This document shows positions 46,502 through 55,658 of a stretch of 64,000 nucleotides of DNA, one piece after another. This stretch comes from Evansella cellulosilytica DSM 2522 (lineage in GTDB: Bacteria > Bacillota > Bacilli > Bacillales > Salisediminibacteriaceae): contig NC_014829.1 in assembly GCF_000177235.2 (NCBI RefSeq), forward strand, positions 2,108,001-2,172,000. The letters run 5' to 3'. The notes under the pieces were generated by a model. It worked only from the letters and a program-made list of their open reading frames with translations. It ran no database searches and was not told where the DNA came from. Within the stretch, counting starts at the first letter, position 1, and the number at the start of each line of letters is the position of its first letter. Position numbers and translations under genes: made by a program.

Positions 46502-48097
46502 TTATGCATTTGTTTTTAATTCAATATATTCATCATAAGTAACTTCTTTGTCAAACACACCAGTATCTTTTATTTCTATGATCCGGTTTGCGATTGACTG
46601 ATTAAATTGATGGTCATGTGATGTAAAAAGCATGGCACCTTTAAAGTTGATTAAGCCATTATTAAGAGCTGTAATGGATTCTAAATCTAAATGGTTAGTT
46701 GGGTCGTCAAGCATTAACACGTTAGCACCACTTAACATCATTTTTGAAAGCATACAACGTACCTTTTCTCCTCCTGAAAGAACATTCGCTTTTTTCTTCG
46801 CTTCTTCACCAGAGAAGAGCATGCGACCTAAAAATCCACGTAAAAAGGTTTCTGTTTGGTCTTCTGGAGAATATTGACGTAACCAATCAACTAAGTCTAC
46901 ATTTACTCCTTCAAAATATTTTGCGTTATCTTTAGGAAAGTACGCTTGAGATGTAGTGATTCCCCATTTGTATGATCCACTATCTGGTTCCATTTCTCCA
47001 GATAAGATTTTGAGAAGTGTTGTTTTTGCTATTTCTTTCGTACCTACAAGCGCCACTTTATCTTCCTTATTTAAAACAAAGCTGACGTTATCTAACACTT
47101 TTACTCCATCGATCGTTTTTGTTAATCCCTCTACTTGCAATACATCATTACCAATTTCACGGTTTGGTTTAAAATGTACGTAAGGATATTTTCTTGAAGA
47201 AGGTTTAATATCATCTAGCTCTATTTTATCAAGCAGTTTTTTTCGAGAGGTTGCTTGCTTTGATTTTGAAGCATTGGCACTAAAACGTGCAACGAATGCT
47301 TGAAGCTCTTTAATTTTTTCCTCTTTTTTCTTGTTTTGCTCTTGTGCCATTTTTAATGCAAGTTGGCTAGATTCATACCAAAAATCATAGTTTCCAACGT
47401 AGATTTGAATCTTTCCAAAATCCAAATCTGCTATATGAGTACATACTTTATTTAGAAAATGTCTATCGTGGGATACAACGATAACAGTGTTGTCAAAGTT
47501 TATTAAGAACTCTTCTAACCATTGAATTGCTTCGATATCTAAATGGTTTGTAGGCTCGTCCAATAATAATACATCTGGATTACCAAAAAGGGCTTGTGCT
47601 AATAACACTTTAACCTTTTCGTTACCAGTAAGCTCCGCCATTTTTTTTTGATGTAGCTTTTCATCAATACCTAGTCCCTTTAATAATATTGCAGCATCTG
47701 ACTCAGCTTCATATCCATTCATTTCAGCGAATTCACCTTCAAGCTCAGCAGCTTTCATACCATCTTCATCTGAGAAATCAGGCTTCATATAAATAGCATC
47801 TTTTTCCTTCATTACCTCGTATAGTCGCTTATGCCCCATCATAACAAGGTCTAATACGATTTCTTCTTCGTACTCAAAGTGGTTCTGTTTTAAAACAGCC
47901 ATTCGTTGACCTGGTTGTAGGTGTACATCACCAGTTTGCGCTTCTATATCACCAGATAATATTTTTAGGAAGGTGGACTTCCCCGCCCCATTCGCACCTA
48001 TTAAACCATAGCAATTACCTGGAGTGAATTTTATATTCACATCTTCAAAAAGCTTTCGATCTCCGAAACGAAGGCTGACATTTGTAACAGTAATCAT
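46502..48097 (-). CDS. ykpA: ABC-F family ATPase, YkpA/YbiT-type
   Basis: This 531-residue protein has tandem ATPase domains and no membrane segment, the ABC-F layout of ribosome-associated translation factors. Domain 1 has GANGAGKST and LLDEPTNHLD. The linker has K-S-K-Q-A-T-S-R-K. Domain 2 has LSGGEKVRCMLSKMML and MLDDPTNHLD. Its second Walker A is degenerate (GTKEIAKTT), and the first signature reads TGNEK; I recall both in B. subtilis YkpA, so this is a subfamily trait. ATG at 48097 gives the family N-terminus (MITVTNVSLRFGDRKLFEDV); an ATG four codons upstream abuts the ribosome binding site. Confidence 0.88.
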   Translation of the reverse strand: MITVTNVSLRFGDRKLFEDVNIKFTPGNCYGLIGANGAGKSTFLKILSGDIEAQTGDVHLQPGQRMAVLKQNHFEYEEEIVLDLVMMGHKRLYEVMKEKDAIYMKPDFSDEDGMKAAELEGEFAEMNGYEAESDAAILLKGLGIDEKLHQKKMAELTGNEKVKVLLAQALFGNPDVLLLDEPTNHLDIEAIQWLEEFLINFDNTVIVVSHDRHFLNKVCTHIADLDFGKIQIYVGNYDFWYESSQLALKMAQEQNKKKEEKIKELQAFVARFSANASKSKQATSRKKLLDKIELDDIKPSSRKYPYVHFKPNREIGNDVLQVEGLTKTIDGVKVLDNVSFVLNKEDKVALVGTKEIAKTTLLKILSGEMEPDSGSYKWGITTSQAYFPKDNAKYFEGVNVDLVDWLRQYSPEDQTETFLRGFLGRMLFSGEEAKKKANVLSGGEKVRCMLSKMMLSGANVLMLDDPTNHLDLESITALNNGLINFKGAMLFTSHDHQFNQSIANRIIEIKDTGVFDKEVTYDEYIELKTNA

Positions 48098-48196
48098 TAA
48101 TAATCTCATCCTCTACATATAAAGTCTAAGAAATTATATCATGTTCTAGCTAATATGACGAGGTTTGCGTTATTTTCCCTAGTCATTCTATATGAA

Positions 48197-48228
48197 ACAA
48201 CCTGCTCCATTGAAAATGGAGCAGGTTG
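48197..48228 (-). terminator. Terminator of pepF
   Basis: ACAACCTGCTCCATT pairs perfectly with AATGGAGCAGGTTGT around a three-base loop, 10 bases past the pepF stop. Confidence 0.85.
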
Positions 48229-48238
48229 TGTGAGTCAT

Positions 48239-50047
48239 TTATTTAGAATAGCTTTCTTCAAGTTGATCAATAAGCGAAGCAACATAATCTACAGCTAATC
48301 GAATGGAGTCTGGGTTAGTCATATCAACTCCAGCGTGTTCCATTAATTTTTGAGGACTCATCGTGCCGCCTGCTTTTAAAACTTCTAACCATCTATCTAC
48401 AACAGGCTGACCTTCCTCTTGTATTTTTTTCGCAACAGCAGTGGATGCTGTTAAGCCAGCAGAATATGTATATGGATATAAACCCATATAGTAATGTGGC
48501 TGTCTCATCCACGTTAGGCCAGCATATTCATCTAATACTACAGAGTCTCCCCAAAATCCTTCAAGTACGTCTTTCTTAATGCTTGTTAATGTCGCTGCTG
48601 TGTGAGGTTTTCCATCCTCAGCATGTTTATACACACGACGTTGAAACTCACCTTCTAGTAAATGGGTGACAAAATTATGATAGTAAGTGCCGAGGAACTG
48701 TAATATTACCCATCGCTTCATTTGTGGATCATCGGTCTTATTTAATAAATGATTGCCAAGTAGTAATTCATTCATAGTAGACGGAGCTTCAACAAAGTAA
48801 GTGGAAGGACGTGTGTCAGCAATTCTTTGGTTTTTGTTAGCTAAATAAAAATGTCCGGCATGTCCTAACTCATGAGTAAGTATGAATGCACCCCGCATTG
48901 TATCTTTCCAAGTCATTAAAATGTATGGATGAGAACCATATGGACTTGCACAAAATGCACCAGTTGCTTTACCGATATTATCAGCACGGTCTACCCAACG
49001 TTCAGTTAATCCCTTCTTCATAATCTCATAGTATTCTGTCCCCATGATTTCAAGAGATTCTAAAATAAGCTCTGAAACTTTTTCATATGTTGTTTCAGGT
49101 TGGAAGTCAGGGTCTAATGGTGCTTTTAGATCACAAAATTTCATTTCATCTAAGCCAAGTTGTTTTTTCTTCAAACGAGCAAATCTCTGCATATGTGGTG
49201 CAAGCTCATTATAAATAATATTTAGTTGATTTTCATACATTTCTTCACTTACCTTTTGAGGCTGTAAAAGCATTTCTGTTACTGATGAATAGTTACGAAG
49301 CTTAGATATTGTAACTTGTTTTTTAACTTCTGTAGCATAAACAGTGGCATAAGTATTTTCATATTGCTTTAATGTTTTAACGAAAGATTGATAGGCATTT
49401 CTTCTTTCATCTGTGTTAGGAGAGATTTCATATTGGTCTTCAAACAAAGCGAAAGATAATGGCCTTTCATCTCCATTTCTATCTTTAAACGAATCGAACT
49501 TCATATCTGACGATTTACTTACAGAATAAATTCTGTACGGAGAACCGTGAACCTCACCTAAAGAAGCTAATACTTCTTCCGTTTCAGCACCTAGTGAATG
49601 GTTTTTTTTCTTCAGCATGTCAGTTAATGGAATTCTGTAGGCTTCTAAACGAGGCTCTTCTTTAAAGTATTTTTCTACTTTTTCATCGCTTAATGATAGC
49701 AATTCAGATTCTATGAAAGAAAGCGCAGTATTGATTCTCGTTAGTGCACTGCTCATTAATGCATAGTTTTTTTGCGCTTCATTGTCTGTCCCATCTACTG
49801 ACATATTTAAATTTGCATACGTACCAACAAGAATTAACCTTTCTGTTAATTTTTCTTGAGCTTGAAGACAAAGTAGGAGGTTATTAGCACTATCTTGAAA
49901 AGTACCTTTAAATTTAGTTACACTACTAATAGATTTTTCAATATTTTCAAGTTCTTGCTTCCATTCAGTTTCATTACGGAATAAATCTTCTATTTTCCAA
50001 GTTTCTTCCGTTTTTACGTCACTTCTTTTTGTTAATTCGATAGACAA
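48239..50047 (-). CDS. pepF: Oligoendopeptidase F
   Basis: This 602-residue M3 zinc metallopeptidase has the active site THELGHAGHF (near 385), with H-E-x-x-H and the downstream Glu in E-A-P-S-T-M-N-E. WKIEDLF at the start, DRADNIGKATGAFCASPYGSHPYILMTW and GFWGDSVVLDEYAGLTWMRQPHYYMGLYPYTYSAGLTAS are typical of PepF. It degrades oligopeptides of moderate length in the cytosol. TTG at 50047 is chosen as start: AGGAGTG lies 6 bases upstream, and the in-frame GTG at 50056 overlaps that site. It is monocistronic, between its terminator and the intron region. Confidence 0.93.
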   Translation of the reverse strand: MSIELTKRSDVKTEETWKIEDLFRNETEWKQELENIEKSISSVTKFKGTFQDSANNLLLCLQAQEKLTERLILVGTYANLNMSVDGTDNEAQKNYALMSSALTRINTALSFIESELLSLSDEKVEKYFKEEPRLEAYRIPLTDMLKKKNHSLGAETEEVLASLGEVHGSPYRIYSVSKSSDMKFDSFKDRNGDERPLSFALFEDQYEISPNTDERRNAYQSFVKTLKQYENTYATVYATEVKKQVTISKLRNYSSVTEMLLQPQKVSEEMYENQLNIIYNELAPHMQRFARLKKKQLGLDEMKFCDLKAPLDPDFQPETTYEKVSELILESLEIMGTEYYEIMKKGLTERWVDRADNIGKATGAFCASPYGSHPYILMTWKDTMRGAFILTHELGHAGHFYLANKNQRIADTRPSTYFVEAPSTMNELLLGNHLLNKTDDPQMKRWVILQFLGTYYHNFVTHLLEGEFQRRVYKHAEDGKPHTAATLTSIKKDVLEGFWGDSVVLDEYAGLTWMRQPHYYMGLYPYTYSAGLTASTAVAKKIQEEGQPVVDRWLEVLKAGGTMSPQKLMEHAGVDMTNPDSIRLAVDYVASLIDQLEESYSK

Positions 50048-50234
50048 AAAAATCACTCCTATATTTTATATTTCGAAATACGAATTAAAAATTATTATAC
50101 TATATTTTTTATTAAATAAATATAGTATTTTCTGACTTTTTAAAACATCATTTTTTGTTATGAAATAATACATGCTATCGAATGTACAATCGTTTAACAT
50201 ATTAAGTAATAAATTGTTGAAAACATAGTAAAAA

Positions 50235-50263
50235 AAGAGGCCACCATGTGCTGTGAGCCTCTT
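50235..50263 (-). terminator. Terminator hairpin used as the intron target
   Basis: AAGAGGCCAC pairs with GTGAGCCTCTT. Read on the minus strand it is followed by CTCTTTTTTTAC, a classic intrinsic terminator for the gene at 52183-53730. The intron begins seven bases after the hairpin on the plus strand. Confidence 0.85.
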
Positions 50264-50270
50264 CCTAATT

Positions 50271-52164
50271 GTGCGCCCGGCATGTTTAACAGCTAGGTGG
50301 TGAAAGTCCACTACAGGCTTGGCAGTGGGAACTGTTAGCGAAAGGCAAGGGTGTCCACTGTGAGGTGGAATCTGAAGGAAGCCGGACGCAAAATCTCGAG
50401 GTAACGAACAGAAACTGGATACAAGGCTGTCAGGAGATGGATGAGTTTGCAATACAAAACGAAGTCCAACACTGCACGAATCTCCTACAGTAAATTCAGT
50501 ACTTGCGAGAGGAAAGCGGTTAGACTTACCCGGGGAGGTCTTACAAGGGTCTCGATAAGAGAAGGAATTTCTCAAAGGGACAACGATGTCAGTGATGACA
50601 CCGTGAATTGTAAGAAGTCAGCAGAAGTCATAGTAGTCGAGAGACGAAGGACTGAACAATAGGAATCTTGGAACTAGAGGAGGTGTGAGGCATGCAAAGA
50701 ACACAGACAACATCAATTGATGGCTATCCATCAGAAGATAGGATGGAATCCGAAAATATGAAGGAAGCGTGTAGTATGCTTCGCGGCGAAACTAGAAGAA
50801 GAGATGGTGGGACTACGGATATAATCCGAAGGATTATAAATCAAGATAATCTCCAAAGAGCATATAAGAAAGTGAAGAAGAACAAAGGTAAACCTGGAAT
50901 TGATGGAATGAGTGTCGATGAATTACTTCCTTACCTGGCTCTAGAGGATAGAAACTTAATCCTTTCCATTAAAGATGGTTCCTATCGGCCTCAACCCGTC
51001 AAACGAGTTGAGATAAAGAAACCAGATGGAGGGAAGCGAAAGCTAGGCATTCCCACGGTGAAGGACCGTCTGGTCCAACAAATGATTCTTCAAGTTATTG
51101 AGAAGAAAATTGATCCTCAATTCTCAGACAATAGTTACGGCTTCCGTCCGAATCGTAGTGCTCACGACGCAATGAGGAAAGCGAAACAATATTATGAAGA
51201 AGGATTTCGATATGTAGTAGACATCGATATGAAACAATATTTTGACACTGTAAATCAGGACAAACTTATGCATCATGTCGAACAATTTATAGATGATCCT
51301 ACTGTACTCATCCTCATTAGAAAGTTTTTGCGAAGTGGAATCAGCATAGATGAAGAAATAGAACCGAGTGAAGTTGGAACACCTCAGGGAGGCAACTTAT
51401 CGCCGATACTAGGTAACATCTACCTTCACCAACTAGACTTAGAACTCGAAAGACGAGGACATAAGTTTATTAGGTATGCCGATGACTGTAACATCTATGT
51501 CAAAAGCCGTAAGGCTGGAGATAGAGTCCTCAAGAGTATTACAAAATTCCTTGAAGAAGAACTGAAACTCACTGTAAATAAGGATAAAAGTGAAGTAGGC
51601 AGACCTACGAAACGTAAGTTTCTAGGTTTCTGTATACACTCAACTAAAGCCGGAGTCGGATTTCGACCACACATAAAATCAAAGAAAAGGTTGGAACAAA
51701 AGATCCGGTATCTTACATCAAGGAAGAGACCTGGAGAGTTCCGAGAGATTATAAAGGAACTAAATCAAACCACTAGAGGATGGGTAAATTACTACGGCAT
51801 TGGTTTTATGAAAGGTTATATCAGACAAATAGAAAAGTGGATACGACGTAGATTAAGACAACTCTTGTGGAAGAGATGGAAAAGAGTCAGAACTCGATTC
51901 AAAAACCTCATGAAACTAAAAATCCCCAAGCAGAAAGCTTGGGAATGGGCAAACACTAGGAAAGGATACTGGTGTATATCAAAAAGCCATATCCTACACC
52001 TAGCAGTTTCCAATAAAATCTTAGAACATGTAGGACTTCTTAACTTAGAAAACTTATATCTTGAAAGATTATCTAAATCCACTTAACTTATTGAACCGCC
52101 GTATACGGACCCGTATGTACGGTGGTGTGAGAGGTCGGGGGCTAATCACCCCCTCCTACTCGAT
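50271..52164 (+). mobile_element. Group IIC intron
   Basis: The 5' end GTGCGCCCGG at 50271 is the bacterial group II consensus. About 420 bases of structured RNA (domains I-III) precede the reverse transcriptase. Domain V lies at 52094-52127 (AACCGCC...GGTGGT), with CGC at the catalytic-triad position as in class C. A domain VI stem with GGGGG/CCCCC and an unpaired A follows, ending CTACTCGAT. Insertion next to a terminator hairpin is the class C target rule. The 3' boundary is good to a few bases. Confidence 0.88.
50692..52086 (+). CDS. ltrA: Group II intron reverse transcriptase/maturase
   Basis: This 464-residue intron-encoded protein has RT motifs from NLQRAYKKVKKNKGKPGIDG through PVKRVEIKKPDGGKRKLGIPTVKDRLVQQ, YGFRPNRSAHDA, DIDMKQYFDTV, GTPQGGNLSPILGNIYLHQLD and the catalytic Y-A-D-D in FIRYADDCNIYV. 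The maturase X domain follows (RRLRQLLWKRWKR, GYWCISKSHILHLAVSN). There is no C-terminal endonuclease (En) domain, which fits class C, whose members use replication-fork or single-stranded targets. The ATG has GGAGGTG upstream. The frame is complete and uninterrupted, so the intron may still be mobile. Confidence 0.95.
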   Translation: MQRTQTTSIDGYPSEDRMESENMKEACSMLRGETRRRDGGTTDIIRRIINQDNLQRAYKKVKKNKGKPGIDGMSVDELLPYLALEDRNLILSIKDGSYRPQPVKRVEIKKPDGGKRKLGIPTVKDRLVQQMILQVIEKKIDPQFSDNSYGFRPNRSAHDAMRKAKQYYEEGFRYVVDIDMKQYFDTVNQDKLMHHVEQFIDDPTVLILIRKFLRSGISIDEEIEPSEVGTPQGGNLSPILGNIYLHQLDLELERRGHKFIRYADDCNIYVKSRKAGDRVLKSITKFLEEELKLTVNKDKSEVGRPTKRKFLGFCIHSTKAGVGFRPHIKSKKRLEQKIRYLTSRKRPGEFREIIKELNQTTRGWVNYYGIGFMKGYIRQIEKWIRRRLRQLLWKRWKRVRTRFKNLMKLKIPKQKAWEWANTRKGYWCISKSHILHLAVSNKILEHVGLLNLENLYLERLSKST

Positions 52165-52182
52165 TTAATATAGTATCATTAT

Positions 52183-53730
52183 TTATATGAAGAAAAGGGA
52201 TGCGACTACACCAAGAATACCAATTATAGCTAGAATATATACTGGTTTTATTGGCATTTCACCATTGTTTTCCATCGCCCTACCAAACATGAAAAATACA
52301 AGAGGGTGAACTAAAAATGGCATTGAAAAAATAAATGGAATAAGTAGAGCAGCTTCAGATCCAAACATCCCTTCTTGAATAGCAGCGAATAAACCGAAGT
52401 GAGAAATTGCACTTGCTTGTGCCATTGCTCCATAATCAAACGGCATAGCGCTTAAACTTAATAAGGTTAATCCGCCAAACACGGCACATATTTGCCAGCC
52501 AAATGAGAATTGCATAAGTGCATTAATTTCTTGTCTGTCGTCGCCACTTGCCTTTTTCATCGTTCTTAATGACCAAATTGTTAAACCAATACCAATTGCA
52601 ACTAAAATTGCTGATGGTACAATCCACAAGGCTTCTCTATCTGCACTGACTGCTAAAATAGAAAAAACGAATACATGTCCAAAAAATGGAATGTTAATCA
52701 TAATAGGTGCTCTTTTTGCAGCTATATTACCAAAATCACCAGCTGTACAAGCACCAGTTAAACCTGAGTGCGATAATGCCCCAGCCATTCCTGGAGCTAA
52801 ATTTCGCGTATTTGCGGTTTTAGCAAATAACATGAGTAATGCAATTCCTCCGAACATCCAAAATAACTGTCCAAAGAAACCATATGCTAAAACGGAATTC
52901 ATACCTTCTACTGCAAAAGCTTCACTAATTCTCGAACCACCAACCATGAAATTTCCTGCTAATACTAAAGGGATACCTGCAAATAATAATGCCCGTATCG
53001 TAGGACCAAAAGTCCACTTATAAAATATTGCACCGATAGCTGCACCAATCATCATAGCAAAGAAAATTTGAGGTAAAGAAATGATTGGTCTGATCAATAC
53101 TGCAATATGATAAGAAAGAAGTAATATAACAATAGTTGTTGCAATCTCGATGATACCTTTACGTAAGTATAAGCGTTTGTTTTTTATTTTAGCTTTATTA
53201 TCAATAAAAATGACAGCACCAATTAATCCGATATATGCAATTAATGGATAAAAGTTACTAAGTACTGTGCCAGTACTATTTCCAGTTATTACTCTCATGA
53301 CACCTTCTATACCTAGTAATAAGAAAAAGGCACGAACAATAAAGATGAACTGTGTTCTAGTTGTACCTAACACTGTTTCCTCACTTGAAGGAACAACAAA
53401 GTCGTCTTCCTCCAGTTCTTTCTTTCCAAGTATCTTTCTTAATTCTTGTCCACCCACAAAAAAAGTTACTGTTAATGCGATAATGGTGGTATTTGCCATT
53501 AGATTAACGAAAGGGAATTCAGGTAGACCAGGTGTTGCGACATCACTCATCACGAGTATGTACCCCATTGCTAATCCAAAAATTACAATGATTAATATGG
53601 GTGAATATCTTGTGCCAGCAACTACCGTTCTTGAAATTAAGACCATAGGTATTAGAAATAATAAAATGATCCAAAATTGATTCAGTAGTTGTAAATGCGT
53701 AATTTGTTCAATAATTTGAGCTGTATCCAT
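52183..53730 (-). CDS. Polytopic membrane protein, unrecognised family
   Basis: This 515-residue protein has about 12-14 hydrophobic segments and few long loops. The largest cytosolic-looking loop (about 98-125, RKILGKKELEEDDFVVPSSE) is charged. Gly/Ala-rich segments, such as ALSHSGLTGACTAGDFGNIAAKRAP near 345-370, look like a substrate-binding or re-entrant region of an ion-coupled transporter. I cannot name the family. The ATG has AAGGGG 8 bases upstream. It is divergent from the SsuB-like ABC operon across about 340 AT-rich bases, so the two could share regulation. Its terminator is now 1.9 kb away because of the intron. Confidence 0.75.
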   Translation of the reverse strand: MDTAQIIEQITHLQLLNQFWIILLFLIPMVLISRTVVAGTRYSPILIIVIFGLAMGYILVMSDVATPGLPEFPFVNLMANTTIIALTVTFFVGGQELRKILGKKELEEDDFVVPSSEETVLGTTRTQFIFIVRAFFLLLGIEGVMRVITGNSTGTVLSNFYPLIAYIGLIGAVIFIDNKAKIKNKRLYLRKGIIEIATTIVILLLSYHIAVLIRPIISLPQIFFAMMIGAAIGAIFYKWTFGPTIRALLFAGIPLVLAGNFMVGGSRISEAFAVEGMNSVLAYGFFGQLFWMFGGIALLMLFAKTANTRNLAPGMAGALSHSGLTGACTAGDFGNIAAKRAPIMINIPFFGHVFVFSILAVSADREALWIVPSAILVAIGIGLTIWSLRTMKKASGDDRQEINALMQFSFGWQICAVFGGLTLLSLSAMPFDYGAMAQASAISHFGLFAAIQEGMFGSEAALLIPFIFSMPFLVHPLVFFMFGRAMENNGEMPIKPVYILAIIGILGVVASLFFI

Positions 53731-54067
53731 ATATTAAACCCCTTTTTTTATTATTCTACACAAAAATATATATTATCTTATCTACATAGATAGGTAAATG
53801 TATTTATAAAAGAAAGTGTTACAAAATTGAAAACTTCATTATATACATGTGTCTTTTTTAAAAATTTTATGTAGTAATCGGTGGAAATAAGAATGATATA
53901 GGAAGAAATTACACATGAATAAGTAATCAGTATCACTAATTTAAATGAAAAGATTATTTTTGGGTATTTATTCATTGACACGTGAGCATTGCCATCATAT
54001 ACTAAAAATATTAATTCCGATAAAGATTATAAGAATTATAGAATATCCATAAATTGGGGGGAAGGAT
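53731..54067. promoter_or_regulatory. Divergent AT-rich intergenic region
   Basis: This stretch must hold the promoters of the membrane-protein gene (-) and the ABC operon (+). I see no strong box pair, palindrome or riboswitch and no gene. Confidence 0.4.
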
Positions 54068-54913
54068 ATGGAAAAAGTACATATCCAAAATGTTGAAAAA
54101 ACCTTTAATGATAAAGAAAAAGGCCAATCTTTTACCGTGTTTGATAATATATCATTAACCATTGAATCTGGAGAATTTGTCTCCTTACTTGGGCCTTCTG
54201 GCTGTGGGAAGTCAACATTATTAAACATTGTTGCAGGTTTAGATCGAGCAACTGAAGGTGAAGTGCTTGTGGGTGAAAAAAAGGTAACTCGACCAGGATC
54301 TGACAGGGGCGTTGTTTTTCAGGAGGCTGCACTTATGCCTTGGCTTACTGCTTTAGACAATGTTGCATTTCCTTTGCGAAAAAAAATGAGTAAATCAGAG
54401 GCAAAAGATCATGCAAAGAAATACTTAAAGTTAGTACATTTAAGCAAGTTTATAGATTCTTTCCCTCATGAATTATCAGGAGGGATGAAACAACGGGTAT
54501 CGATAGCGAGAGCATTGGCCATGGACCCAAATATATTATTAATGGATGAACCGTTCGGTGCGCTAGATGAACAGACGAGATCAATGCTTCATAGAGAGCT
54601 ACAATTTATATGGGAAGAAACGAAAAAAACGATCATATTTGTGACACATAATATTCGCGAAGCAATTATGTTATCTGATCGAATTGTTTTAATGGGAACA
54701 CGTCCAGGTGGTATTAGAAAAATTTATCCTGTTGATCTTCCGCGACCACGAATTCCGTCCTCTCCAGAATTCACTCAATTAGAAGAGGATATTATGTCTA
54801 TTCTTGGTGGAGAGATAGAGAAAGTAATGAGGGAGGAAATGGGTGATGACTTCAATAGTAAGAAGGCTTCTCTTCTTTACGGCACTGATCGTAATCTGGG
54901 AGACCATATATAG
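54068..54913 (+). CDS. ABC transporter ATPase, SsuB/TauB-like
   Basis: This 281-residue ATPase of the nitrate/sulfonate/taurine-type importer group has Walker A GPSGCGKSTLLN (near 45), Q-loop VFQEAALMPW, signature LSGGMKQRVSIARAL, Walker B ILLMDEPFGALDEQTR and H-loop VTHNIREA. The family serves SsuABC, TauABC, NrtABCD and thiamine-precursor transporters, so the substrate cannot be told from this subunit. The ATG follows GGGGGGAAGGAT. Its 3' end overlaps the permease gene by 68 bases in another frame, longer than usual but with an intact ribosome binding site for the permease inside. Confidence 0.9.
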   Translation: MEKVHIQNVEKTFNDKEKGQSFTVFDNISLTIESGEFVSLLGPSGCGKSTLLNIVAGLDRATEGEVLVGEKKVTRPGSDRGVVFQEAALMPWLTALDNVAFPLRKKMSKSEAKDHAKKYLKLVHLSKFIDSFPHELSGGMKQRVSIARALAMDPNILLMDEPFGALDEQTRSMLHRELQFIWEETKKTIIFVTHNIREAIMLSDRIVLMGTRPGGIRKIYPVDLPRPRIPSSPEFTQLEEDIMSILGGEIEKVMREEMGDDFNSKKASLLYGTDRNLGDHI

Positions 54914-55616
54914 ATTAAATTTACAATTAGAATTTAGAACAACGACATTATTTCCATCGCCAATTGGTGCGGTACAACAACTCTACATTGGATTCTTTGA
55001 AACCGGTATTTTAAGAGTTGCACTTATAGAGAGTTTGCAAAGAATCTCTATTGGATTTATTTTAGCTGTTATGATTGGGCTATGCCTCGGTATTTTAATA
55101 GGTATTTCAAAATTAGCTGATGAAACAATTGGAACATTGGTCATTGCACTTCAATCAGTTCCGAGTATCGTATGGCTCCCAATTTCTTTTGTTATTTTTG
55201 GAGCTAACACTGGAGCAATTATTTTTATCGTTGTACTTGGTGGTACTTGGGCTATGACAATGAATGTTCGAATGGGAATAAAAAATGTCCAACCAATTTT
55301 AATTAGAGCTGCAAAAACGATGGGTTATAACCGTACTGAGGTCATATGGAAAGTAATGATCCCAGCATCGATACCGTCTGCATTAACAGGAGCCCGGTTA
55401 GCATGGGCGTTTGGTTGGCGCGCATTAATGGCAGCTGAATTAATTGGAAGAGGTGGATTAGGAAGAACATTAATGGATGCAAGAGATTTTTATAATATGG
55501 ACTTAGTTGTATCAATTATGATTATCATTTCCGTAATTGGACTAATTGTAGAATATTTCTTCTTCAGTAAAATTGAAAAACGTGTATTATCCCGTTGGGG
55601 ACTATCAAAAGCATAA
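54846..55616 (+). CDS. ABC transporter permease, SsuC/TauC-like
   Basis: This 256-residue permease has six membrane segments. The EAA loop IRAAKTMGYNRTEVIWKVMIPASIPSALTGARLAWAFGWRALMAAELIG is the characteristic ATPase-contacting region of this importer family. The ATG at 54846 has GGGAGG 9 bases upstream; the GTG directly before it (54843) is an equal alternative. The start lies within the ATPase gene, indicating translational coupling. It works with the ATPase upstream and the lipoprotein 42 bases downstream. Confidence 0.9.
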   Translation: MTSIVRRLLFFTALIVIWETIYRLNLQLEFRTTTLFPSPIGAVQQLYIGFFETGILRVALIESLQRISIGFILAVMIGLCLGILIGISKLADETIGTLVIALQSVPSIVWLPISFVIFGANTGAIIFIVVLGGTWAMTMNVRMGIKNVQPILIRAAKTMGYNRTEVIWKVMIPASIPSALTGARLAWAFGWRALMAAELIGRGGLGRTLMDARDFYNMDLVVSIMIIISVIGLIVEYFFFSKIEKRVLSRWGLSKA

Positions 55617-55658
55617 ATGTAAATGTAATATGAAACATTATTTTTAAGGGGGAGCAAC

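Noticed and set aside
46952-47010. Degenerate second Walker A in the ABC-F protein as a possible inactivating mutation
   Set aside because: The same degeneracy (G-x-x-E-I-A-x-T-T) is, as I recall, normal for the YkpA subfamily, so it is a family trait.
50066-50575. 169-codon minus-strand frame
   Set aside because: It is antisense to the structured 5' domains of the group II intron and crosses the intron boundary; its composition is not protein-like.
54843-54913. Overlap of ATPase and permease genes as a frameshift or sequencing error
   Set aside because: Both proteins are full length with intact ends, and the permease has its own ribosome binding site inside the overlap.
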